Shown here piece after piece: positions 21,230 to 33,032 of a stretch of 64,000 nt of DNA. A model generated the notes under the pieces. The model saw only the letters and a list, made by a program, of their open reading frames with translations. It was not told where the DNA came from and did no database searches. Position 1 is the stretch's first letter; each line of letters starts with the position of its first letter. The DNA comes from Lepiota brunneoincarnata (lineage: Eukaryota; Basidiomycota; Agaricomycetes; Agaricales; Agaricaceae): NCBI GenBank assembly GCA_023014365.1, contig JAEBUN010000011.1, positions 1,221,076-1,285,075 of the forward strand, read 5' to 3'. The position numbers and the translations under genes are program-made.

Positions 21230-22435
21230 ACACCACCCCTCGGCCCACCAGGACCACCTGGAGGACTACCAGGACCAACTGGAACCCCTTTCGGCCTACG
21301 AGGCCCATCCCGTCCACCATCACCACCACCACAACAACCACAGCATAATGGCTACAAAGAGCTATCATTCGAGAAACCGACACCATTCGACAGCAATTGC
21401 AAGAACTTCCAGGAGTTCATTAATTCTGTAGCGCTCTACCTCTATGGTAACGCCAACATCTATTACAACGACAATAAGAAGATTGTATTCTTCTTGTCCC
21501 TGCTTAAAACCGGAGAAGCCAGCAACTGGAAGAACCAGTACTTTCAGTCCAAACAGACTTGGGGTTTATTCACCCCTGGATCATACGAAGAACTCATTGA
21601 AGAGTTCACTGAAGCATTTTCGCCCTTCAACGTCCCCTCCCAAGCATTCCACGATCTCAATACCCTCCAACAAGGATCCTGCAACATCGAAGACATCATT
21701 GCAGAGTTCAAGACTCTCGCCCACCATTCAGGACTCATGGAAGATTGCACCCTCATAGAAAATTCCAGAACGTTATCAACCAGAACCTCACCTATAAAAT
21801 TCTCACCGATCCAAACCCCTGAATACCATAAATGAATGGTACCACCACGCTATTCAGATCAATCATAACTGGCACACCGCCTCCACAATCCTTGGGCCAT
21901 GCCCAGGATTCCGTCCCCATCCTACTCCTGCTAATAACTACCACTGTCAACAGCAACCATATCACCGACTGCAACAACAATTGTCCTACACTGGACCAAA
22001 CCACCATTACCAATTCCGCCCATTGCGTGATCCAAATGCCATGGAGATTGACAACATGTACCTTAATGAAGGTCCTGAATATTACCCTTCTTTTAATATC
22101 CCTGGTGATCCGCAACCCGAGTATGAAGAAGCCAAAGAAGATCAACCAGATCATTTCCCCCATAATGATGACATTGACATCAACGCCGTTTTTACACCCA
22201 AAGAAAAACGTGCCTACGAGAAAGGCCTATGTTTCCGTTGTTTCAAACCTGGTCACATTTCCTGCATGTGCCCCAACGTCGCTAAACCACAACCAAAGAT
22301 CGATAAGGCAACCAACATACGAAATGCGTCCCTTAAAATTCGTTCCATCATTGAATCTATTCCCAAAACCGAAGCCGTTGAAGTCTACGAGACTTGGTCC
22401 AAAGACCCGACTATGCAGCCATTCGCAAATTTTTG
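21230..22435 (+). pseudogene. RT1 gag, capsid and zinc knuckle, frameshifted
   Basis: A collagen-like Pro/Gly stretch leads into a retrotransposon capsid domain (FNVPSQAFHDLNTLQQGSC region). The frame shifts near 21760, and a second frame carries the rest to a CCHC zinc knuckle, CFRCFKPGHISCMC, at about 22230-22272. Gag forms the virus-like particle and binds the RNA. The frameshift separates capsid from nucleocapsid, so no complete Gag can be made. Confidence 0.8.
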
Positions 22436-25400
22436 ATTCGGAGGTTCTGTTCAATGCCAGCCCCTCCCAGCTTCCCTCTCTCTTGTAATGTTGTAACTCT
22501 CGCATCTACCTCAAACAATAAATCCATATATCTTCCTTTAAAGGTGCAGAGCCTGAGAGAACAGAAAGATGTCCCACTTATCGCCCTCCTTGACTCTGGA
22601 GCTCAAGGAAATTTCATATCAGAAGACTTTGTCACCGAACACCATCTATGGAAACAAGCACTTCCCCAAGCAATCAACATGCATAATTTCAATGGATCAA
22701 ACAACCTGAACGGAATGATTACACATTATTCCACCTTCCGCACAATAATTGATGGTCGATTAACTCCCATCACTGCCTATGTTGCAGCAACTGGATCGAA
22801 ACCAATGGTCCTTGGTTTCCCATGGCTTAATGAAGTCAACCCGAAGATTGATTGGAAGCGCCATACGTTCCAATGGAGAAAAGAGAAGAAGCACAACCAC
22901 CACCCCGATGACGTACAACAACCATCCGATTGATATCGCTACCCTCGCTATGGACCAATTAAATGCATTTGACCCCAAAGGAAAGTTTTCCTATACCCCG
23001 CACAAACTGATCTATGAACCTCTCCTCAATGAGGACTACAAAGAGTTCTCTCTAGAGTCTGAGATGTGTCAGATCATTAGTATGCCTGCAGAACTTGCTC
23101 ATGTCAAGCTCGAGATCAACCGAACCAGTCAGGCTACAGAACTTGCAATTAAACACGGAGATAAAAAGGTTGATGACCCTGCTGTTAAAGTTCCCCGCCA
23201 ATTCCACTGATGGTTGAGTCGTTTCAGCAAAAAGGCTGCTGAACAATTCCCTCCCCAGCGATCTTACGACCACGCTATCAAACTAAAACCTGAATTCAAA
23301 CCTGTTGCAATGAAAGCTTACAAGCTTTCCCCGAACCAGGACAACTCTTTGAAAGAGTTCATCTCCAACAACCTTTGTAAAGGTTACATCTGCCTGTCAA
23401 AATCCCCGATGGCCTCCCCATTTTTTTTTGTCGACAAAAAGGATGGTTCACTCCACCCCTGTCAAGACTACTGCTATATCAATAAACATACGGTCAAAAA
23501 CGCATACCGACTCCCGATGGTTACCGAGATTATGGATAAACTCAAAGGAGCCCATATATTTTCCAAACTCAACGTCCGTGCCGGATACAACAACATTTGT
23601 ATCAAGGAAGGAGACAAATGGAAAGGTGCATTCAACACCCCACTTGGACTTTTCAAACCGACCGTCATGTTCTTCGGAATGTGCAACTCCCCCGTGACTT
23701 TCCAAGCATTCATGGATGACATCTTAGCATTCCCGATCCATAAAGGAGGAATCATCATTTATATGGACGATATACTTATCTTTGCCTGTGATCAGGAAGA
23801 ACACAACTGCATTATGGAAGAAGTTCTCAAGTGTTTGGCCTTGAACGACATTTATCTCAAGACTGAGAAATGCAAATTCTACCATGACCGTATGGAATAC
23901 CTTGGTATGATTATCACGCCTGACAAAATCGAGATGGACCCTGTCAAACTAGCCGGAATCACCCAATGGCCTGTCCTGAAGTGTACCAAAGATGTCCACA
24001 AGTTTATCAGATTCTGTAACTTCTACCGGAAGTTTATCCACAGCTATTCCGCTATTGCCCGACCCCTTAATGCCCTCATGTTGACCAAGCGACTATTCGA
24101 GTGGACCAACAAGTGCCAAGACTCGTTTGATGCTCTAAAACTTCAGTTTTCAAAGCAACCCGTGCTTACAATGCCCAACCAATCAAAACCATTCGAAATC
24201 AAATGCGACGCTTCAAAATACGCTACCGGAGCCATACTTTATCAAACTGATATTAATAATCAACGTCATCCTGTGGCTTTCCTATTGAAAACCCTTATGC
24301 CCGCTGAACAAAACTATGATATTCATGACTGTGAACTGCTTGCCATTATCCATGCCCTAGGCAAATGGGGTCATTATCTGGAAGGAGGACCCTTCCCTGT
24401 TAAAGTTTGCACCAATCACCAGAATCTTACTTACTGGAAGAAACTGCAGGATATAAACCGATGCCAGGCCCACTGGCACCAATTCCTCTCCCGCTTTAAT
24501 CTCCAAATCGAGCATGTACCTGGTACAAAAATACCCACCGCCGACACTCTCTCCCGCTGTCCTGATCATATTCCTGATGAAGATGAGGACAATAAATCCA
24601 TAACAATGTTACCCGAATCTGTGTTTGTCAATACCGTTGATCAAGAAACCCGTGACGATATACTTTGCCACAATAACTATGACCCGTATACCGCTGAGCA
24701 AATCACTGCCCTCATGACCGCTCCGTATATTCCTATGGATTCTCGATACTCTGTAATGCGAACCCCAAAAGGTCTAATTGTTACCTATGATAGTAGAACC
24801 GTTCCACCGGAAGACCTCGAACTCTGCCGCCGTATCATATGGAAGTACCATAATTCTCCCACCGCAGGTCACCCCGGTATCAATACGACCCTTCACGCAC
24901 TGGAGCATGATTTCTACTGGCCTGGTATGGCCAGTTTCACATGTGATTATGTCAAGGGATGCGCCGACTGTCAACAGTTTAAAATTAACCAACACCCTGC
25001 CAAGCCTGCCTTTACCCCTATCCCGGCACCCAAATTGAACCGCCCATTTGCTCAAATTGCGATGGATCTCATCACCGACCTCCCTCCCTCTGCTGGCTTT
25101 GACTCAATTCTGTCCATTGTGGACCATGAACTCTCGAAGGGGGTAATTCTCACCACTACCAACAAAACCGCAACCGCCGACGACATCGCCAATGTCATTC
25201 TCAACAAGGTTTACCTGCACTATGGCCTACCCAAATGCATCATATCCGACCGTGATCCACACTTTACTGCACATTCGTTCCAGAAACTGTTGGAACAACT
25301 CAAAATAACCCCTGCAATGACCACAGCCTACCACCCCAAAGCAGATGGAGCAACCAAACGTTCCCATCAGGAAACCCAGGCATATCTTTCTATTTTCTGC

Positions 25401-26165
25401 TCACATCACCCAGAAAATTGGTCACTGGCTCTCCCTATCCTCAAATTCGTGTACAACAGCCGACCGCATGCCCTACAAAAGCAAACACCATTCGAAATCA
25501 TTATGGGAATACAACCGAAAGCACTTCCCACCATCCTCCTTGAAACTGAGTCTCCCACTGTCAATAACCGAATGGAACTCATCGACTTATACTGCCGAAA
25601 CGCTAAATCCGCACACAAGACCGCCATGAAACACATGGAAAACCGACGTCAATCAAAGTTCACCCCGTTTCACGAAAATCAAATGGTTTGGCTCGATGCC
25701 CGGAACTTAAATACCCCATATGTCATGCGTAAAATGGCCCCCAAATGTCTCGGACCATTCCGTATCCTCAACATTCTATCCCCCATTTCATATCGACTTG
25801 AACTTCCCAAACATTGGAAAATCCACCCCGTATTCCATGCCCAACTCCTCATGCCGTACACCGAAACTGAAATGTATGGCCCCAACTACGTCCGACCCCC
25901 ACCTCAAATTGTTGAAGGCGAAGAAGTATACAAAATTGAAGCTATACTGAACCACCAAAAACGACGAAACCGCCTCAAATACCTTGTCAAATGGCTTGGA
26001 TGGCCTGAGTCAGAAAACACCTGGGAACCTGAATCCCACTTTAAATCAGTACCTGATGAAATCAGACCCGAAACTACGGATGGAACCATCATCCCCAAAA
26101 TGCACGATGAAGGAGATGCAGTAGCATTCCTATTGGAATACAAGCGGCTCAAAGGACTCAATTGA
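22394..26165 (+). pseudogene. RT1 pol (PR-RT-RH-INT-chromodomain), inactivated
   Basis: The order is protease (ALLDSGAQGNFIS, about 22585), reverse transcriptase, RNase H (about 24200-24520), integrase with an HHCC finger (about 24860-24990), and a C-terminal chromodomain (EEVYKIEAILNH...YLVKWLGWPESENTWEP, about 25920-26040). Defects: a frameshift near 22920, TGA at 23208-23210, Asn instead of the catalytic Asp in RT motif A (FSKLNVRAGYNN, codon 23571-23573), and Lys instead of the catalytic Glu of the integrase DDE triad (codon 25356-25358). YMDD in RT motif C is kept. The element can no longer move by itself. Confidence 0.9.
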
Positions 26166-26275
26166 GACGATGAAAACACACCTGTTGTCCGTTCCCTTAA
26201 AACCATGAAGAAACCACGACGTTCTCACCACCACCCCTACCGAAAATAAATTGTACCACCTCATTTAACAGCACA

Positions 26276-27311
26276 ATGCCTTCCTCTGTCCACTCACTCC
26301 CTTCTGAATCCACTCTTATTTCTACCCCACCTACTTTAGATGGGACTACCAGATCTTTGTCCGCCCAACCCGACTCCAACCACATCCTCTACCAATTCCT
26401 CGTCGAGAGTGCCCTTAATACCACTGAAAACACACCACTCCAACATCACGTACCACAACAGACCACTCCCCCCCATCCCATTCCACCCACCACCAAAACA
26501 CCAACCACCGTCCCCACTCCCCCACTCGTCGCTACCATTAGCGACTATCTTAACAAAGTCAACAGTGCCTCTACCCTCGTCTTTTCGCTTTTTATCACAC
26601 CAATGCCAGCAGTACCAACAGAAGTTCGTGATGACTTCTTCCAACTCCGTGAAAACCTCCTCTGTCTACAAGGTCTCAAACAAAGTGTCGAAAGAGTTAA
26701 GGAGGCCAACCAAAACACGTTCAACCAACTGTGGTCCAATCCCACTTTCCACAGAATATTTGCCAAGCATTGCAGCTCCTCAACCAGTATACGGATTACG
26801 CCCACAATCCCTAGTTTGCTTCAACCCACGCCGCCCGACCAACCATCCTGACGAATGCCTGTTCACTCCACTCACTGATGAGTTCGACCTGAACAACCTC
26901 CAAGCCCTGCTACCCCGCCTGTTGTCATACCCCCCCACCTCCGCACCACCACCCAGAACTCGAAGACAAACAGTGGACAAATTCACCCGCCGAATGGAAG
27001 CCCATCAACAGCAGGAAACCCACCCCCTACCCCAAAGACCTCCCCAACATCGTGCCAACCCTGCCCCCACACCCCAAACCGCAACAACCCACTCATATGA
27101 TGTTGGAAGAAATTGCTGCTTCGAATGCCACCAGGATGGCCACTGGGCACACAGCTGCCCCCTCCACACCTTGGCACCACATGCACCGCATCCACACCAA
27201 AAACCCGCAAGCCCATTGAAGATGCGCACTTATGTTACTGCCCGAACAAGTGATATTCAGGTCTACAATCCCACCCACGCTATAAACACTAGTGGCCGCA
27301 ACAACCGGTAA
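26276..27311 (+). pseudogene. RT1 extra 3' ORF with CCHC zinc knuckle
   Basis: Downstream of pol and before the 3' LTR an ATG at 26276 starts a Pro/Thr-rich, then helical frame to about 26780. A one-base shift moves the continuation to the other frame, which ends at 27309-27311. That part holds CFECHQDGHWAHSC (about 27117-27160), a CX2CX4HX4C zinc knuckle. The position is that of env in retroviruses, but no signal peptide or membrane segment is seen. A duplicated or captured gag-like nucleic-acid-binding protein fits better. The function is unknown. Confidence 0.6.
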
Positions 27312-27616
27312 CCAGACTTAGCTAAGAAACGTGCAACAAAACGCAACATAATAAAGTCGCCCCACCTCTGGGGGTGGCCAACGAGACATGCATACTAGGC
27401 CAGCCCATGTCCAACCACAGGTCCCTAGAAGTCTTGCGTAAGGGGGGCCAATGCAAGCCACTACGACCATACGCCTTACATTATCCACCACCTTTGGACG
27501 GCGAATCATGGCAATGGCCAACGACTAGATACACGTACTTACTCGACTTCCGGCTAACGACCGCACCCCATGCCCATACCCCATCACCTATTGACTTTGA
27601 AACAGAGTTTGAAGAT

Positions 27617-27629
27617 TAGAAGGGGGTAA
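27617..27629 (+). promoter_or_regulatory. RT1 polypurine tract
   Basis: AGAAGGGGG lies just before the TGTT of the 3' LTR, the usual plus-strand primer position. Confidence 0.7.
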
Positions 27630-27981
27630 TGTTACCATTTTCCCTTTCATGTGCGCACCTGTTTATTTCTGCTTATCACATGTCATCGCCCATTGTCTGC
27701 GCTCGTATATATTTAGCTATCACATGCCACCGCCCGTCTATAGTTAGCCTCTCTTTGACTTGTGATTCTCACCCGTTCGCATGTGATTCTTTCTTTTATC
27801 ACATGCCAGTCATCCCAGTAGTATATAGAGACCTAGGTATTACTTGTAATCCCTAGCTTTGTCTTGTTATCCACCATATTTGTTCTTGTTCATTGGCATT
27901 GCCCTTGACTTGCTTGCACTACTCAACGGTCAACTTGTCGTTGATCGCATTGAGCCTTGCAGACACCTAACCAGCGTAACA
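27630..27981 (+). repeat. RT1 3' LTR
   Basis: 352 bases, TGTTACC to GTAACA. It retains CG at most positions where the 5' LTR has TG or CA. Confidence 0.95.
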
Positions 27982-28143
27982 CTAATCCAACCTCTGGCAT
28001 GGATGGAAGCACCAAGAGAGTGGAGAGCAAGAATGAAGAAGAAGCCATGGAGATAGGATTGGGAGAAGAGGATTATGAGTCAGAGGAAAGCAATGGAACA
28101 TTGCACAGCAGTGGAATGGAGAATGAGGACAGTGACTTATTGT
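27982..28143 (+). pseudogene. Acidic ORF, 3' half
   Basis: Continues the frame of 17928-18146 after RT1: a Glu/Ser-rich tail ending in TAA at 28141-28143. See the 5' half. Confidence 0.45.
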
Positions 28144-30533
28144 AAGATATGAATAGTAGCAGGATGCCATCAGCTAGGATGTGCATCAGATATCAAATAC
28201 CAATGTTGGGTAACAACCTAATGACACCCACAGCCACCACCCCCTTGCCTACTGACTAGTCTCCTACACTGGATTCTACAAATGCTGTGCCTGGGTAGTG
28301 CTAAAACATTGTGCTACCTCCTGAGGAGCAGTGTGTTGGTTCACCTTCTAGTCTGCTAGTATGGGCAAAGGCATTGCCACCAGGTCACTGCACTGAACTT
28401 GCAGAAGCCCTGGGCCAGGAACCCAATCAAGGTCTAAGCACTTAACATTTGCAAGGGCATGGGACCATCCAAGCTCTAGATCATAGAACACTTTGGCAAA
28501 GAAATCACAGTACAAGAGGCTAGCAACATGAACAAAAAACAAAAACCCAGCAAGTCATACTGAACTGCCATCAGCCCAACATGCATCTAGACAATGAGGA
28601 TCACTCAATCCATGGCTCGAAGCCTCAATACCACTATTGATGACATACACATTGTCATGGAGGAGGATGGCACATATCACCTCACTGTACATTCCTTGAC
28701 AGGACAGGGAATACTGGTCAAATGGTTCTATCCAGAGGATTTGATCTGGCAATGAAGGGTTTGGAACAGAGGGAAGAAGGTCACTGAGATTGCCAGTGGT
28801 TGTGGTTTGGGGATCATGGGTGGTGTGTTGCCTCCCGACAGCATCTCTGATAGTACACTGTCGATGATTCCCTTGCCCGGGGTAGTGAAAAGGGTGCAGC
28901 CTACATCACCAGGGAGCGGTATAGAGGATGCAAATCAGGAGGGGGCCAGCGAATGGGGGAAATACCTTGGATCTGATGCAACAGAGTTGGTAGACAAAGT
29001 GGCACAGCAAGAGGAGTTGAGGCAATGGCACGAATTGCAACAAGAGCAGCTGCCTGACTTGCCCTTTGATCATATAATGAAGAGGATATCACAAGAGCCA
29101 ACCTTAATGTTGGATGATATTTGATAGAGGCACCAAGGATACCTGTTGATTTGTTCCACAATTAGATAAGGTCATATCTTGATTCGACACCCTTTAATAA
29201 CACTTGACAGTACATGTTCACTTACCCAAGTCATTATTATTTTGTCAGATTGTTATTAAGGCACAGCTAGGAGAGTAGCAACTTTAAGTGTGCACCTGCC
29301 TCCAGCCCACATATCCAAAGTAACTGGAGAATTTACCACCAAAAGCTCCAGCATTAGCTCCATCTGTGTCTCTGGCCCATTAGTTGCACTACCAGCAACC
29401 CTATATGATGATATAATTAGTTCCAATCACTGGGGCTGCCTAGTCTTTATTCGCTTACAGTTGCAAAGGTGCATTGAATCCTCCATCATGACCTGGGATA
29501 TATCAAATGGTGGTGGTGCGTACATCACACAGTATGAGTCCTAGTTGCAAAGGGTAAGCAGGGTGGCTGGGGGCAATGTGCAAACCATGCAGCACATCTA
29601 GGGCCCATTCTCTTGCCCTGACCCCAGATAATTTATCTTTAATATCACCCTGGACCTTCCTGCTGTTGAGCTAGCAAGCTCATGTTGAGTTTTCCACAAT
29701 GTATCCCATTTAGGGATTCTTTTGTTTGTGCTTTGTTTACAGACACTGGGCATGTTTTTGCCCATTTATGGTCATCTGTTGGTAGTGTATATACCTACCA
29801 GCCTGCTGTTAGACACCTCAGTACTCACATTGCAAGCTACTGAGGTGAGTAAACCTTTTTCTTATGTTCTCTGCTATGATACTTATGCCTATGGTAGACA
29901 TAGATATTCTACACCTGTGCCTCATGAAAGTTCAAACATTATTCAAAAATGCACTTTACTCCTCCCCATTATTGCATGGTGCATTTGCGAGCATGACAAA
30001 ACCCATCCACTCCAAGACATCACACCAGGTGATTTAAACTGGTGTCATTGATCCAATGCCACTCTTGTCCACTTTCAGTTCAAGATGTACCAGGTCCCAG
30101 GCCCTAAAGCCCCCAGGAATGAAAGACAATACAAAGGAACAAAAGATGCAGACATGTGAAAGTGAGTGGGTGATAATGCAAATGTGCCAATGAACAGAAA
30201 GCAGATACTGGAAAACAAAGCAGTTATTCCCATAGCATGTAAGAAGGAATAAGAGGCTGCAGGGATGCATAAAAGCTAGTCTGGGAAGGTGAGCACCTCA
30301 TTCTGTCCTTATCTGATTTGGCTTGCACTATCATGGCTGACCAGCTTTGTCTCTTTCATATAAGGACTTGGCAGTTTTCCCTGGGGGTCTCATTGTATCC
30401 TTTCTTCACTCTATACTCTCCATTTAATCATGGGATCACCTCAAATTATCAATCTGTGCCCCTATTTTGGGCTGTTTCCTCTGCCTGCTTCAAACCTCCT
30501 TGTGCTTCTGACACCACTCATGATATCTTGCTA
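28144..30533. other. Decayed coding-like DNA, no intact gene
   Basis: Several plus-strand stretches look formerly coding but are broken by stops: 28594-28755, and 28807-29124, an open frame of 105 codons with an acidic C-terminal half. Neither has a recognisable motif. The remainder to 30533 has only short frames. This may be the body of an old transposon or a dead gene connected to the acidic ORF upstream. Confidence 0.4.
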
Positions 30534-30760
30534 CAGTGGGTCAAAAAACTGTCCCAATGTTTTCACCATTTGGAAAGATCAGCTAATAGTGGACCAAGGT
30601 GATTATGTAAATACTTGAGAAAATAGACAATGATAATATAGCATATTGAAATCCTGAATCCGTTTAAATCACGTGATTTGTCCGAGAACTAATGGATTAA
30701 TTAATCATTTAAAATATTAACTCATTGGGACAGTTTTTTGACCCTCTGTCATTATCCTAA

Positions 30761-31080
30761 TTAGTACTTTCTATAGCCTCCTTTTACCTTGATAACTACC
30801 TTGAGCCTTCTGGTCATGCTTTCTATAAGTTTTTAATACCTTTCTGCAGCAATCCTATTCCACTTTACCACCAACCTGTCACATAATTCATGTACTCCCT
30901 CAGGTGGGTTCCCATATCCCTTCAACCAGTCCTTCAGGTATATCCAGAGGTGTTCAATGGAATTGGGGTCAGGGGATTGTGTAGGTCATAGTAGAACTTG
31001 CATATTGTTATCTTCAAACCACTCTACTGCCCTTTTAGACTTGTATTTTGGGTCATTGTCCTGCTGGAATACCTACTCCT
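30761..31080 (-). pseudogene. Tc1-like transposase, C-terminal part
   Basis: Ends GGYRKY-stop (TAA at 30761-30763), the same C-terminus as the Tc1 transposase at 14413. It contains QSPDPNSIEHLW with the catalytic Glu. A TGA at the conserved Trp before PTQSPD shows TGG to TGA decay. Confidence 0.8.
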
Positions 31081-31743
31081 TGTTAGAGCCGGTGCGGGTT
31101 GGGACCGAAGCGGAGGGTCGGGGTGGTATCCTTGGTATAAGGTAACCAGGGGACAGGGCGAAGTCAGTACGTAGACTTCGGGACCGAGGCGGAGTACGTT
31201 GGGCGGGGGGTTGGACTTGCGGCCTCAGCTTATGTGCTGTGCCCTCCTACTGTCCTAGTCCGTATTTCAGGAAGTCGGAGCCGAAGCGGAGCGAGGCAGA
31301 AGAGAGGAGAGGATATGGAACAGGGAGCTGGTCCGCTGCTCGATTCGATTATCAGACTGAGGAGTACAAGCCAAGTGCCTACGGTATATATACTACTAGC
31401 TCGACGAATGATGACTCGTACTGACTACGTGCGGAGCGAAGCGGAGACCCATATGGTTACAAGCGGATTACGAATAATTTCCAATGGAATGGAGACCGGT
31501 ACGGGTATGGAGACTGGTAACGTATTCTGATTACGGACGGAGAATGGAGAACTGGACAATGGGAGCACTGAGGGTCAGGTGGTCGTGGCACGTGTAGAGG
31601 TAGGTCGCGTGATCGGGGCGAAGGGTTGCGGTCGGAGCCAGTCGGGGCCGAGTCGGAGGGCATAGGATTGTCGTGTGGAGCACACGTGGAGTCGAGAAGC
31701 CGAAGCCTAATGGTTAAGCTCTAGGTTTGGTGTGGATATGACA
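31081..31743 (-). repeat. RT2 3' LTR
   Basis: 663 bases. Differs from the partner at 38287-38949 by seven transitions, six of them at CG dinucleotides. Confidence 0.95.
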
Positions 31744-31758
31744 GTGCCCCCCCTTTAG
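31744..31758 (-). promoter_or_regulatory. RT2 polypurine tract
   Basis: On the element strand AAAGGGGGGCAC directly precedes the 3' LTR, the expected plus-strand primer. Confidence 0.75.
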
Positions 31759-31877
31759 GGCCGAGCCTCAAGGCCCAAGGCGGTCTAGACCGGGGCCCAC
31801 CGGAAAATTCCACGAGGGTATAAAAAAAAGGTGAACTGATTCGAATTTGAGAGGACACAACTTGACCTCCTACCCCC

Positions 31878-32963
31878 ATGAGCAGACAACCATCCCGTCA
31901 ACCGACCGCTACGGAGCGCAAGGCGCGATTACTGAGAGAGAAGGCGGAGCGAGAGGAACGAGAGCGGCTCGAAATCAAGAGGCTAGAAGAAGAGGAACGG
32001 CGAGAGGAGGAGGAGCGGCGGCTGGCAATAGAACGCCAAGAGGAGGAGCGACGGCGGCTCATAGAGCTGCGCCAGCGACAAGCGGAAGAGCGCGCGAAGG
32101 AGCGATATGCGGAGGAGATCAGGAGGCAGCAAGAGGAAACCGCCGAGGCAGAGCGTCGGGCGATTCGGGCCCGACTCGTTGCGACGACCACAGGGGCCTC
32201 GTCGAGCCGTCTGTCGGAAGACCCAATGCAAGTAGATACGGAGGAGTCGGATTCCGAATATACGGATAGGGATGAGGCGAGGGACGAGGAGGAAGAGGGG
32301 GAGGAGGACTCCGGGGATTCAGGGGGTAAGGGTAAGGGGAAGGCAAAGGCGAGGGCGGCCCCGCGACGGGGCCATGCGCACGTATTCGGGGGCGAGAATC
32401 CCTGCTGGAGGTGCCAGCGAGACAGGGCCCCATGTGAGGTGGCCGGCGGGTAAGTCATTTTGGAGGATTTCCGGACTACATACTGATAGTTTCTTAGTAA
32501 CACCAGGAGTTGCCGTTGGTGCAGCAAAATGAAAAAACGGTGTGGGGGTCAAGAGGAGACAGAGCCGAGCGGGGCCGGTGGTTTGTCAGGCCAGCAATTC
32601 GAAGGTGAGTAAGGAATCCTGTATTATGATGGATGCCAATTGATGGACCTTGTAGAGTTGAAACGGCTCATCGAAGAAAGGCACCAGGAGACCGTCAAGA
32701 AAATCTACACCCTGGAGGTGCGAATTGAGCGGTCCATCGCTCGGTTGGGGGAAAAGGTCGACAAGATGGGGTCGCTTGCTGGCCGCTACGAGCAACTACG
32801 GCGTTGGGAGGCTCAGGTGGACGGAAATTGGTCAAGTGGAAATTTTTCGGAGACGGAGGGTTCGGAGGGGAGTGTCGGGCCCGCTTCGGAGGAGGAGGTG
32901 CAGGATTTGATGGAAGAAGTGAATGGGTCGCCCGGGCTCTCTGGAGATGACACCGATAGGTAG
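31878..32963 (+). CDS. Coiled-coil Zn2Cys6-like protein carried antisense by RT2
   Basis: Three exons (31878-32449, 32507-32604, 32656-32963) with GTAAGT/CAG and GTGAGT/TAG introns add to exactly 326 codons, ATG to TAG. Residues about 10-95 form a very charged Glu/Arg coiled coil. An acidic stretch and a Gly/Lys/Arg basic patch (GKGKGKAKAR) follow, then the cysteine cluster. After splicing, CWRCQRDRAPC joins CRWCSKMKKRC to give CX2CX6CX6CX2CX6C, the spacing of fungal Zn2Cys6 DNA-binding domains; without splicing a TAA follows at once. The C-terminus has a second helical segment and an acidic tail. The gene is tail-to-tail with pol (69 bases apart) and lies inside the LTRs, so it moves with the element. 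A sequence-specific DNA-binding role is inferred from the cluster only. Confidence 0.8.
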
Positions 32964-33032
32964 TTGTACGGGGTTGTTTTTTTGGTTTGTTTAATACATG
33001 GTTGTTTCTTGGTGCGATGTGTGGTCAGTAAC

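Larger units (their letters stand above)
18147..27981 (+). mobile_element. Ty3/gypsy chromovirus RT1, degenerate
   Basis: LTRs of 353 and 352 bases (TGTTACC...TAACA) bracket gag, protease, reverse transcriptase, RNase H, integrase, a chromodomain and an extra 3' ORF, all on the plus strand. The flanking 5 bases are CTAGT (18142-18146) and CTAAT (27982-27986), a target duplication with one change. The coding regions carry frameshifts, TGA stops and two lost catalytic residues. About 2.1 kb of later insertions split gag. Confidence 0.95.

Noticed and set aside
31234..31530. ORF repeated at 38440-38736
   Set aside because: Lies inside the RT2 LTRs; duplicated simply because the LTRs are.
32119..32433. 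Pro-rich minus-strand frame within RT2
   Set aside because: Antisense shadow of the acidic and Gly/Lys-rich segment of the Zn2Cys6 gene.
31898..32527. Long minus-strand open frame rich in Ser/Arg opposite the Zn2Cys6 gene
   Set aside because: It is the shadow of the Glu/Arg coiled coil on the other strand; the plus strand has start, splice sites and a cysteine cluster.
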